From Anaerolineales bacterium (GTDB lineage Bacteria > Chloroflexota > Anaerolineae > 4572-78 > NAK82): 9,782 nt of DNA. A program made the translations under genes and the position numbers. How positions within the stretch are numbered: the first letter of the stretch is position 1; every line of letters starts with the position of its first letter. Under the pieces are notes generated by a model. That model worked only from the letters and a program-made list of their open reading frames with translations. It did no database searches and was not told where the DNA came from. The stretch lies in contig JAHELX010000191.1 of assembly GCA_024643945.1 (NCBI GenBank), positions 1 through 9,782 of the forward strand, in the 5' to 3' direction. Below are positions 1 through 5,797 of this stretch, in pieces.

Positions 1-1080
1 GGCCATGTTTATTTTACTCTCAAAGACCCGGATGCCAGCATCCGCTGCGTGATGTGGCGCTCCACGCTGCCGCGACTGAGCTACCTGCCGGCTGGCGACG
101 GTGAGGCGGTACTGGCTCATGGATATGTCTCGGTCTACGAGCCAAGCGGGCAGTACCAGTTTTACGTGGACGAATTGGAGCCGGTCGGGCTGGGTGCACT
201 GCAGGCTCAGTTCGAGCAATTAAAAGCTCGCCTGGCCCAGGAGGGCCTTTTCGACGAAGCGCGCAAGCGGGCCCTGCCTTCCTTTCCCCGGCGCATTGGC
301 ATTGTCACTTCACCCGCCGGTGCGGCACTGCGCGACATACTCAATGTGCTGCGTCGCCGTTACCCGCTGGCCGAGGTGATTCTCTCGCCGACACAGGTGC
401 AGGGCGAAGATGCCCCCCCTCAAATCGTGAGCGCCCTCCAGGCACTGAGCGAGGTAAAGGATGTAGACGTCGTCGTCCTGGCGCGCGGCGGGGGCTCTCT
501 GGAAGACCTGTGGGCCTTCAACGACGAGCGGGTGGCGCGGGCCGTGGCGGCATCGCCTATCCCGGTGGTGTGCGGGGTGGGGCACGAGACTGACTTCACC
601 ATCGCCGACTTCGTGGCCGACCTGCGCGCTCCCACCCCATCGGCTGCCGCTGAATTGGTCACGCCCGACCGGGACGAGCTGGCCCGGCGTCTACAGTCGT
701 TCAGGGCGCAACAGGCAGCCGTCGTCGGCCAGACCATCGTCCATAAACGGCATATGCTGGGGGGCGAAATACGTGCCCTGCGACGACTTTCGCCCCAGAC
801 CTGGATTGACCGGCGTCGACAGCGCGTGGATGACCTGAGCCGTGTGGCCCAAACAGCCATCGCCCACCGGCTGGCTCTGGGACGCGAACGGCTTAACGGT
901 CTGTCATTACGACTGTCGGCCCTGAACCCTCAAGCGACCCTGGTCCGGGGCTACGCCATTGTCCGCCGGGTCGAGGATAGTCACGTGGTGAGTCGCGTCG
1001 GGCAGGTAATGCCAGGCAACCGGCTGTCGGTGCAGGTGTCGGATGGCAAATTTGAGAGCATCGTCCAAGAAGAGGACTAA
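1..1080 (+). CDS. xseA: Exodeoxyribonuclease VII large subunit, 5' end outside the window
   Basis: Catalytic subunit of exonuclease VII, which degrades single-stranded DNA from both ends in the cytoplasm. The reading frame is open from base 1. The first visible residues, GHVYFTLKDPDASIRCVM, are the middle of the N-terminal OB-fold, so the start codon lies upstream and the GTG/ATG codons near 49-54 are internal. 359 residues are visible. Using fragment numbering, the OB-fold remnant runs to about residue 65. The catalytic domain follows, with IGIVTS at about 99, RGGGSLEDLWAFND at about 162-175 and GVGHETDFTIADF at about 192, followed by APTPSAAAEL. These are the family's signature blocks. The C-terminal part is the helical region expected to bind XseB, ending with the usual L-x-RGYAIV segment. 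The xseB gene follows after 132 bases, interrupted by a repeat hairpin. No frameshift is visible. The family assignment is very secure. Confidence 0.97.
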   Translation, partial: GHVYFTLKDPDASIRCVMWRSTLPRLSYLPAGDGEAVLAHGYVSVYEPSGQYQFYVDELEPVGLGALQAQFEQLKARLAQEGLFDEARKRALPSFPRRIGIVTSPAGAALRDILNVLRRRYPLAEVILSPTQVQGEDAPPQIVSALQALSEVKDVDVVVLARGGGSLEDLWAFNDERVARAVAASPIPVVCGVGHETDFTIADFVADLRAPTPSAAAELVTPDRDELARRLQSFRAQQAAVVGQTIVHKRHMLGGEIRALRRLSPQTWIDRRRQRVDDLSRVAQTAIAHRLALGRERLNGLSLRLSALNPQATLVRGYAIVRRVEDSHVVSRVGQVMPGNRLSVQVSDGKFESIVQEED

Positions 1081-1085
1081 GAAAT

Positions 1086-1195
1086 GACGAAGGACGGAGG
1101 ACGAATGACGAATAAGGACCAACGACGAAGGACGAATGGCGAATACATCTGTTCTTGGTCGTCAGTTCTTCGTCATTCGTCCTCCGTCCTTCGTC
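1086..1195. repeat. Heptad-repeat palindrome between xseA and xseB (27-bp perfect arms)
   Basis: Positions 1086-1112 and 1169-1195 are perfect reverse complements over 27 bases, with a 56-base spacer. The spacer contains a further 6-bp inverted match (1117-1122 with 1155-1160). The left arm reads as consecutive 7-mers from 1088: CGAAGGA, CGGAGGA, CGAATGA, CGAATAA, and the period continues into the spacer. It fills nearly the whole gap between xseA and xseB. In RNA it would form a long stem just upstream of the xseB ribosome binding site. There is no U-run, so it is not a standard terminator. Its origin is unknown to me; a similar element lies at 5720-5792. Confidence 0.9.
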
Positions 1196-1212
1196 TTTAA
1201 GGGGGAGAACTG

Positions 1213-1479
1213 ATGAGCGAAATTGAGAACCTGAGCTTTGAAGAAGCCTTCACCGAACTGCAAGAGGTCGTCCAGCAGTTGGAAGCGGGAGACCTGACGT
1301 TGGACCGGGCAATGGCACTCTTTGAGCGGGGAACGGCTCTGGCGGCGCATTGTAACGACCGTCTCGACACGGCGGAACTACGCGTGCAACAGTTGATTCC
1401 CACCCCAGGGGAGTATCCGCCGGGAGAAGGTTATGATATGGCTCGATTTGAAGAGTATGCACCAGATGAAGAGAGTTAG
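1213..1479 (+). CDS. xseB: Exodeoxyribonuclease VII small subunit
   Basis: Small helical accessory subunit that binds XseA in multiple copies and is needed for a working exonuclease VII. The 88-residue protein carries the family pattern: LSFEEAFTELQEVVQQLEAG at residues 8-27, then LTLDRAMALFERGTALAAHC, then LDTAELRVQQL, predicted to form a two-helix hairpin. The length is near the family norm of about 75-90 residues, with an acidic disordered tail. The ATG at 1213 is preceded by AGGGGGAG at about 1200-1207, a good ribosome binding site. The gene is in the same orientation as xseA, 132 bases downstream. The intervening palindrome is unusual because xseA and xseB are often much closer. A terminator follows about 54 bases after the stop. 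Confidence 0.96.
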   Translation: MSEIENLSFEEAFTELQEVVQQLEAGDLTLDRAMALFERGTALAAHCNDRLDTAELRVQQLIPTPGEYPPGEGYDMARFEEYAPDEES

Positions 1480-1532
1480 ATTTGCCTGAAAAGCAAGGGG
1501 CTGTGGACTTTAGCGGAAATCCGCATTTCTAG

Positions 1533-1570
1533 TAGGGGCGTCATTGAGTGACGCCCCTATTTCATTTATA
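1533..1570 (+). terminator. Intrinsic-type terminator after xseB
   Basis: A perfect 11-bp stem (1533-1543 pairing with 1549-1559) has a five-base loop, TTGAG, and a GC-rich core. On the + strand it is followed by a T-rich stretch, TTTCATTTAT. The T tract is interrupted, so it is a moderately good Rho-independent terminator for the xse transcript. The stem could also slow transcription arriving on the - strand from the hydrogenase operon, but that side lacks a U-run. Confidence 0.75.
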
Positions 1571-1571
1571 G

Positions 1572-1703
1572 AAATGCTGATATCTTCTCAGTATCTTGGG
1601 GTAAGGGCAGGTCTTCCCCAAAGGGGACCTGCGGGTGTGCCTGCTCAGGCGGGCAACCGCAAGGGTTTGCCCCTACTTTTTGAGAAGATACAAATGCTGA
1701 TAT
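1572..1703. repeat. Hairpin-rich intergenic element bounded by 12-bp direct repeats
   Basis: The 12-mer AAATGCTGATAT occurs at 1572-1583 and again at 1692-1703. Overlapping or just inside these copies is a 10-bp inverted repeat (1581-1590 with 1681-1690). The interior is GC-rich and full of stems: 1607-1612 with 1627-1632, enclosing CCCCAAAGGGG at 1616-1626; GCCTG/CAGGC at 1639-1650; and GGGCAA/TTGCCC at 1651-1656 with 1667-1672. The last stem is followed by CTACTTTTT. The layout resembles a small non-coding mobile or dispersed element whose target was duplicated, sitting between two convergent transcription units. The T-run after the last stem could also give terminator activity on the + strand. 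No protein-coding content is convincing here. Confidence 0.6.
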
Positions 1704-1706
1704 GCT

Positions 1707-2165
1707 TTATTGCGGTACCAGGCTCAGCATCTGAATGCGGGTGCCCTTGAGGCGACTGGAGATCACCTGAGCTGCCTTCTGCAAGATGTTGTAGCCCAGA
1801 TAGCAGTCCAGTTCGAACATTGCGCGGAGACCGGCCCCGTCAACGGCAATCACGGAGACAGGAGTGGCGGCAAAGCCAGAGGCTGTCAGTAGGAAGGGTT
1901 CAACCACAGCCGACCAGCAGAAGACGTCGCCAGGGGTCAGGGTGGACACTGTTTCGTGTTGCAACCCCTCTTCGTCGGTATCTACCATAATGTCAACTGT
2001 GCCTTCCGTGAGCACAAACAACTTTTTTGCTTTATCTCGCTCCCGGAAAACAAAGGTGTTGGCCTCGTACGTCTCCTCTTCGGAGATCATAGCCATGCTC
2101 TTGATCTCTTCGTCGGTCAGTCCAGCGAAGAAAGGAAAGCGGCGCAAAAGTTCGGGTGAAACCAT
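1707..2165 (-). CDS. Stand-alone cyclic-nucleotide-binding-fold protein without DNA-binding domain
   Basis: A 152-residue protein with the CRP/FNR-type sensor fold: an N-terminal LLRRFPFFAGLTDEEI helix, jelly-roll strands with LFVLTEGTVDIMV at about 49-61, LTPGDVFCWSAVVEP at about 76-90, and a long C-terminal helix at about 115-142. It stops about ten residues after that helix, so the helix-turn-helix that follows in CRP and FNR is absent. In the phosphate-binding cassette the usual Glu and Arg contacts to cAMP are missing (CWSAVV and LTASG instead of GE-ALL and RTA). Canonical cAMP binding is therefore doubtful. The ATG at 2165 is chosen because AGGAGG (+ strand 2173-2178) sits seven bases upstream; the frame stays open further 5', into the protease gene. 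It is the last gene of the hydrogenase operon, 38 bases after the protease. A role in sensing or controlling the hydrogenase is inference only. Confidence 0.85.
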   Translation of the reverse strand: MVSPELLRRFPFFAGLTDEEIKSMAMISEEETYEANTFVFRERDKAKKLFVLTEGTVDIMVDTDEEGLQHETVSTLTPGDVFCWSAVVEPFLLTASGFAATPVSVIAVDGAGLRAMFELDCYLGYNILQKAAQVISSRLKGTRIQMLSLVPQ

Positions 2166-2203
2166 CAGGTGTCCTCCTGTTATTTGATTGTGGCCGCCTC
2201 CGG

Positions 2204-2677
2204 TTAAGGAGTCAGCGTCCTCAGGACCATGTCTGTCACAACAGGGATAGCAGCGGCTACCGCGGGTGTACATGTCTCACCAAATGTTACCACATCTTCA
2301 GCTTCAATAGCAAATATCTCGATGGCTTCTGGAAGAGCCAGGTCTAGACGACGTCCCATCTCGAGAGCAGTAGGTAGATTCATATCGTGGGCAGATGCGC
2401 TGTGCTGGGTAGGTATGGCCGAGGCGATGTCGTCCAGTGTCAGGCGCTGGATCGTCCCCGGTTGAGCACCTGACGTCTGGATAGCATCTATCAGGATGAC
2501 GCGATCGTAGCCGACCATCGCCTCCATTAAGTGCAATCCGCCCACGCTGGCCTCGGTTACGGTCACGTCGCCCCGCCCGTCCAGGACCAGTGAGTTTCTC
2601 ACCGCATAGGCCACCTTCACGCCCACGCCGTCGTCGGTGAGAATGGGATTGCCCAGGCCAATAACCAAGGTCTTCAT
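2204..2677 (-). CDS. [NiFe] hydrogenase maturation protease (peptidase M52 family)
   Basis: Endopeptidase that cuts the C-terminal tail off a nickel-loaded hydrogenase large subunit. The 157-residue length fits HycI/HybD/HoxW/FrcD-type proteases. The N-terminus MKTLVIGLGNPILTDDGVGV is the family signature. Expected nickel-sensing acidic and histidine ligands are D16, D64 (in ILIDA) and H97 (in SAHDMNLP), matching the D/E-D-H triad of HycI and HybD. MvhA lies directly upstream in the operon and has the tail this enzyme would remove. The start at 2677 is clear from the conserved N-terminus, but no Shine-Dalgarno sequence is visible. The bases before the ATG are the end of a heptad-repeat palindrome. 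I give no symbol because M52 subtypes cannot be separated safely by eye. Confidence 0.93.
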   Translation of the reverse strand: MKTLVIGLGNPILTDDGVGVKVAYAVRNSLVLDGRGDVTVTEASVGGLHLMEAMVGYDRVILIDAIQTSGAQPGTIQRLTLDDIASAIPTQHSASAHDMNLPTALEMGRRLDLALPEAIEIFAIEAEDVVTFGETCTPAVAAAIPVVTDMVLRTLTP

Positions 2678-2681
2678 TCGA

Positions 2682-2748
2682 CGTATTCCGTATTGCGTAT
2701 TGCGTACTGCGTGAAGTCAACGGAATACGCAGTACGCAATACGTATCA
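2682..2748. repeat. Heptad-repeat palindrome between mvhA and the protease gene (17-bp perfect arms)
   Basis: Positions 2696-2712 and 2727-2743 are perfect 17-base inverted copies with a 14-base loop. The sequence reads in register as 7-mers: CGTATTC, CGTATTG, CGTATTG, CGTACTG from 2682, then CGGAATA, CGCAGTA, CGCAATA, CGTATCA from 2721. It occupies the 68-base gap and overlaps the mvhA stop codon (2746-2748). Its period matches the elements at 1086-1195 and 5720-5792, but the heptamer differs. In the operon mRNA it would fold into a stem between the large subunit and the protease reading frames. Confidence 0.88.
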
Positions 2749-4212
2749 AGTGTATTGACTCAATCGCTCGATTACTTTCCCCTCGGCGTCCCGCACCACT
2801 ACCTCCAGCGGCATCTGGCCCGGCAGCGAGTGGGTGGCACAGGAGAAACAGGGATCATAGGAACGGAAGGCCATCTCCACCCTGTTGAGCAGCCCGTCGG
2901 TGATCACCGTCCCCTTGTGAATGAGGCTCGAGGCCGCCTTCTTGATGGAGAGGGTGATGGGTGCATAGTTGTTGGTGGTACCGACGACAAGGTTGACTCT
3001 GGTCAGAACGCCGCGCTCGTCAGTCACGTAGTGATGGGTGAGAGTCCCGCGCGGCGCTTCCACGATGCCGATGCCCTCGGTGGGAGTCTCGGTGGGGATA
3101 GTGCGCACGTTGGGGTCGGTGATCTGCGGATCTTGCACCAACTCTAGCATATGTTCGGCAGCGTAGAGCAACTCGATGATGCGCGCCCAATGGGTTGCCA
3201 GCGTGTGGTGCACCGGCTTGCCGCCCAGCGTCTCGTAAAAACGTTCGTATTCAGCCTGGGCCAACGGCGTGGCCATACCATCAGCAGCGTTAAGGCGACT
3301 GAGAGGTGTGGCGCAGTACATACCGCTATCCTTGCCGGGCACAAAGCCCTTCCAGCCTACATTTTTGAGGAACGGGTACTTGAGGTAAGTCCACGGCTCC
3401 ACGTGTTCGGCGATGTGCTCAGTGTACTCGTGGGGCACGTACTTGCAAAACTCTTTCCCGTCCGGGTCCACCACCCGCACTTTGCCATCGTAGAAGTTGA
3501 CGTGGTTGTTCTCATCTACCAGCCCCATATAGTAAATGGGTTGGGTGTAAGCATCGCTGGTGATCATATCAACGTAGGTCTGGTTGGACAGCACTACGTC
3601 GTTGACAACCTGGATGCTGAACTTGGCGAACTCCACATTCTCGCGGGCGATCTTCTCGATCTCCTCCCGCTCTTCTTTGGTCATGGCCTTGGACCAACCA
3701 CCAGGCAACCCGGCGACGGGGTGGACATGGCGGCCGCCCAACATCTTGATGACTTCGTGGTTGCGCTTACGACAGGCGATGACCTGCGAGCCGATCTCCA
3801 ACCCCACTTTGGCGATGACCCCCAGCACATTGCGCTCGTACTTGGGCGCGTCGGGGCCAACGACGAAGTCAGGACCACCCAAGGCATAGAAGTGGGTGGT
3901 GTGGTCGGTCACGTAGAAAGCCATGTAGAAGAGTTCGCGCAGCTTTTTGGCGGCGCTGGGGGGCTCGACGTGGTACAGGTCGTCCAGGGCTTTGGTGGCA
4001 GCCATGTGGTGCGCTTCGGGACACACACCGCAGATGCGTTGGGTGATGCGAGGCATCTCCTCCGCCGGCCGTCCCAGGCAAAACACCTCGAAGCCGCGCA
4101 ACTCGGGAATGACGAAGTGAGTATCTTTTACCTCACCCTCTTCATCCAGAAAGATTTCAATTTTGCCGTGGCCTTCCAGCCGGGTGATGGGGTCAATAGT
4201 TATCCGTTTCAT
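2746..4212 (-). CDS. mvhA: [NiFe] hydrogenase large subunit, group 3c (F420-non-reducing / methyl-viologen-reducing type)
   Basis: Catalytic subunit that holds the NiFe(CN)2CO site and oxidises H2 in the cytoplasm; there is no signal peptide. The 488 residues start with TIDPITRLEGHGKIEIFLD. The L1 motif RICGVCPEAHH supplies nickel ligands C61 and C64. The L2 motif DPCFSCATH supplies C455 and C458. Maturation is expected to cut after H461, releasing 27 residues, and a suitable protease gene follows in the operon. The short N-terminus, the DPCxSCATH ending and partners MvhG, MvhD and HdrABC place it in group 3c rather than 3a, 3b or 3d. The start at 4212 has GGAG about eight bases upstream, overlapping the mvhG stop; the gap to mvhG is 11 bases. 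The group assignment rests on motif and context, not on a tree. Confidence 0.95.
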   Translation of the reverse strand: MKRITIDPITRLEGHGKIEIFLDEEGEVKDTHFVIPELRGFEVFCLGRPAEEMPRITQRICGVCPEAHHMAATKALDDLYHVEPPSAAKKLRELFYMAFYVTDHTTHFYALGGPDFVVGPDAPKYERNVLGVIAKVGLEIGSQVIACRKRNHEVIKMLGGRHVHPVAGLPGGWSKAMTKEEREEIEKIARENVEFAKFSIQVVNDVVLSNQTYVDMITSDAYTQPIYYMGLVDENNHVNFYDGKVRVVDPDGKEFCKYVPHEYTEHIAEHVEPWTYLKYPFLKNVGWKGFVPGKDSGMYCATPLSRLNAADGMATPLAQAEYERFYETLGGKPVHHTLATHWARIIELLYAAEHMLELVQDPQITDPNVRTIPTETPTEGIGIVEAPRGTLTHHYVTDERGVLTRVNLVVGTTNNYAPITLSIKKAASSLIHKGTVITDGLLNRVEMAFRSYDPCFSCATHSLPGQMPLEVVVRDAEGKVIERLSQYT

Positions 4213-4223
4213 TCATCACTCTC

Positions 4224-5207
4224 CTACCTGACCTCCACGCGGTGCAACAGCGAATCAGGTAAACTGAAGCGATAGAAGGTGCCAGCCGGATCAACGATGG
4301 TGTCGAGGATAGCCTCGATCTCGCCCGGATCCTCACTATCTATCACCGAAGCGACTCCGCTCAAAAAGCGAGCACCTTGATCTACCACACCCTCATTGGG
4401 GCCGTAGCAGCCCCGACATGGCATATTCACCTGAGGACAAAGTGCGCCACATCCGCTGCGGGTGGCGATGCCGGCACACAGAATGCCTTGCTCCAGCAGG
4501 CACACGTCGGGGTCAGGGATGATCTCGTAAGGCCGGTAGAATTTTTTGATTTTCTTCTCATTCTTGGTGCGCGGACACTCGTCGCAGACAGTCACGCCGG
4601 CACCGATGACCGAACCCTGGGGCGGCAGCTTGCCCTCCATAATGGCCGTCAGCGCGTCCCAGATACGGTCAGCTTCCGGGGGACAGCCAGGGAGATAGTA
4701 ATCTACGCCAACCACCTGGGCCAGGGTCTTGACGGTGTCCCAGTAGCGCGGCAGGTGGACGTGCCCTTCGGGGAAGTCCCAGCCGCCGGCAACCGGCTCC
4801 ACGTTTTCGGGGTTATGAGTGGTAGGCGCGTTGTGATAGATCCAATCGAACATCTGGCGACGGTTGTTGAAGTTGCCCAAGCCAGGGATGCCACCCACGT
4901 GGGCGCAGGAACCAAAGGCGACCAACACCTGACTCTTACGGCGCAAAAGTTGCGCCATCTCGTAGTTCTCGTCAGTGCGGATAGCGCCATTGAAGAGGGT
5001 GAAGAGCAGCTCGCCATCGGCCAGGGCCTTCACATCTTCTACCTTGCCATCGAGCACGCAGGGCCAAAATACGATGTCGAAGGCATTGGCCACGTCGAGG
5101 ATCTTCTCATGGATGCCCAGCACGGCGATTTCGCATCCGCCGCAAGACGCGGCCCAGTAAAGGGCGATTTTCGGCTTCTCCCTCAAGGACGCTTCGCGGT
5201 CGCTCAT
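4224..5207 (-). CDS. mvhG: [NiFe] hydrogenase small subunit (MvhG-like)
   Basis: Electron-transfer subunit carrying the iron-sulfur clusters between the NiFe site in MvhA and MvhD. 327 residues, no twin-arginine signal, hence cytoplasmic. Proximal cluster cysteines are C22 and C25 (SCGGCE), C101 (FGSCAHVGGIPGLGN) and C175 (LPGCPPE). Further cysteines fit medial and distal clusters: C208 and C211 (CDECP), C236, C244, C253, C257, C264 and C267 (LCPQVNMPCRGCYGP). The ATG overlaps the mvhD stop in a 4-base ATGA, with GAGGAGGTGG just upstream inside mvhD, so translation is probably coupled. The conserved cysteine set is intact. This makes it a functional group 3 small subunit rather than a remnant. 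Confidence 0.95.
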   Translation of the reverse strand: MSDREASLREKPKIALYWAASCGGCEIAVLGIHEKILDVANAFDIVFWPCVLDGKVEDVKALADGELLFTLFNGAIRTDENYEMAQLLRRKSQVLVAFGSCAHVGGIPGLGNFNNRRQMFDWIYHNAPTTHNPENVEPVAGGWDFPEGHVHLPRYWDTVKTLAQVVGVDYYLPGCPPEADRIWDALTAIMEGKLPPQGSVIGAGVTVCDECPRTKNEKKIKKFYRPYEIIPDPDVCLLEQGILCAGIATRSGCGALCPQVNMPCRGCYGPNEGVVDQGARFLSGVASVIDSEDPGEIEAILDTIVDPAGTFYRFSLPDSLLHRVEVR

Positions 5208-5692
5208 GCGGCCACCTCCTCGAATTCTGCTTCGGGATGGGCCACTGGCTCCATGTGACCATCCCTGCCGGTCAGTCTTTTCCAGTTCAGCGGCCCTAAT
5301 TTGCGGATAGTCTCAGTCATCTCGGTGACGGTGGCAGCGAATTTGGGGCCTTCGGCGGCGCTGGCCCACTCCAGGCGCACTCGCTCGTCCTCCAGACCAA
5401 ATTGCTTCAGCGTACGCTTAAGCAGGGCGATGCGCCGCATCGCTTTGTAGTTACCCTCTGCGTAGTGACATTGGCCGGGATGACAACCCATCACCAACAC
5501 ACCGTCGGCACCTTCGCGCAGTGCCTTGAGTACAAAGGTTGGGTCCAGCCGCCCGGTACACATAATGCGAATGTCGCGCACGTTAGGAGGCATTTTCATC
5601 CGGGACGTACCGGCCAGGTCGGCTGCGCGATACGAGCACCAATTGCAGAGAAACCCAACGATAACGGGTTCAAATTTGTCGTGTTCGCTCAT
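5204..5692 (-). CDS. mvhD: MvhD-like iron-sulfur protein linking hydrogenase to HdrA
   Basis: Small [2Fe-2S] protein that passes electrons from the hydrogenase small subunit to HdrA. 162 residues. The family signature is complete: FLCNWCSYRAADLAG (C16, C19), IRIMCTGRLDP (C45) and GADGVLVMGCHPGQCHY (C70, C75) followed by EGNYKA. The start at 5692 is preferred over TTG/ATG codons 15-18 bases upstream because AGAGAGGA lies just before it and the domain begins directly after. The last 20 or so residues form an acidic tail (GHMEPVAHPEAEFEEVAA) beyond the domain core. Its stop overlaps the mvhG start. A 105-base gap holding a heptad-repeat palindrome separates it from hdrA. Confidence 0.95.
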   Translation of the reverse strand: MSEHDKFEPVIVGFLCNWCSYRAADLAGTSRMKMPPNVRDIRIMCTGRLDPTFVLKALREGADGVLVMGCHPGQCHYAEGNYKAMRRIALLKRTLKQFGLEDERVRLEWASAAEGPKFAATVTEMTETIRKLGPLNWKRLTGRDGHMEPVAHPEAEFEEVAA

Positions 5693-5719
5693 GGTTTCCT
5701 CTCTCATCAAGCATCAAGC

Positions 5720-5792
5720 TCGAAGGACGAAGGGCAGACGACGAATGACAAAGGCAAGTCTTGCCATTGGTCCTTCGTTCTTCGTCGTTCGA
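5720..5792. repeat. Imperfect heptad-repeat palindrome between hdrA and mvhD
   Basis: From 5721 the sequence runs in 7-mers (CGAAGGA, CGAAGGG, CAGACGA, CGAATGA). From 5770 come the complementary heptads GTCCTTC, GTTCTTC, GTCGTTC. Outer arms of 13 bases (5720-5732 with 5780-5792) match with one mismatch. An alternative 8-bp match pairs 5721-5728 with 5770-5777. The centre is a tight 6-bp inverted repeat, GGCAAG/CTTGCC, at 5753-5765. The heptamers are the same family as in the xseA-xseB gap. It fills most of the only large gap between the Hdr and Mvh halves of the operon. Confidence 0.8.
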
Positions 5793-5797
5793 CTGGA

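Noticed and set aside
49..54. Start codon of xseA inside the window
   Set aside because: Codons 1-16 before it already encode conserved OB-fold sequence in frame, so the gene begins outside the window.
1086..1195. CRISPR array or intrinsic terminator
   Set aside because: The repeats are 7 bases with no unique spacers, and the hairpin lacks a following T-run.
2166..2273. N-terminal extension of the CRP-fold protein
   Set aside because: The frame is open upstream, but the extra residues overlap the protease gene, are low in similarity to any domain, and the AGGAGG site points to ATG at 2165.
3151..4275. Long + strand open frame of 374 codons
   Set aside because: It lies antisense to mvhA, whose motifs and length are conclusive. 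The + strand translation shows no recognisable domain and has the composition of a mirror frame.
4377..5258. + strand open frame of 293 codons
   Set aside because: Antisense to mvhG and part of mvhD, both with complete cysteine motifs. No support for a real protein.
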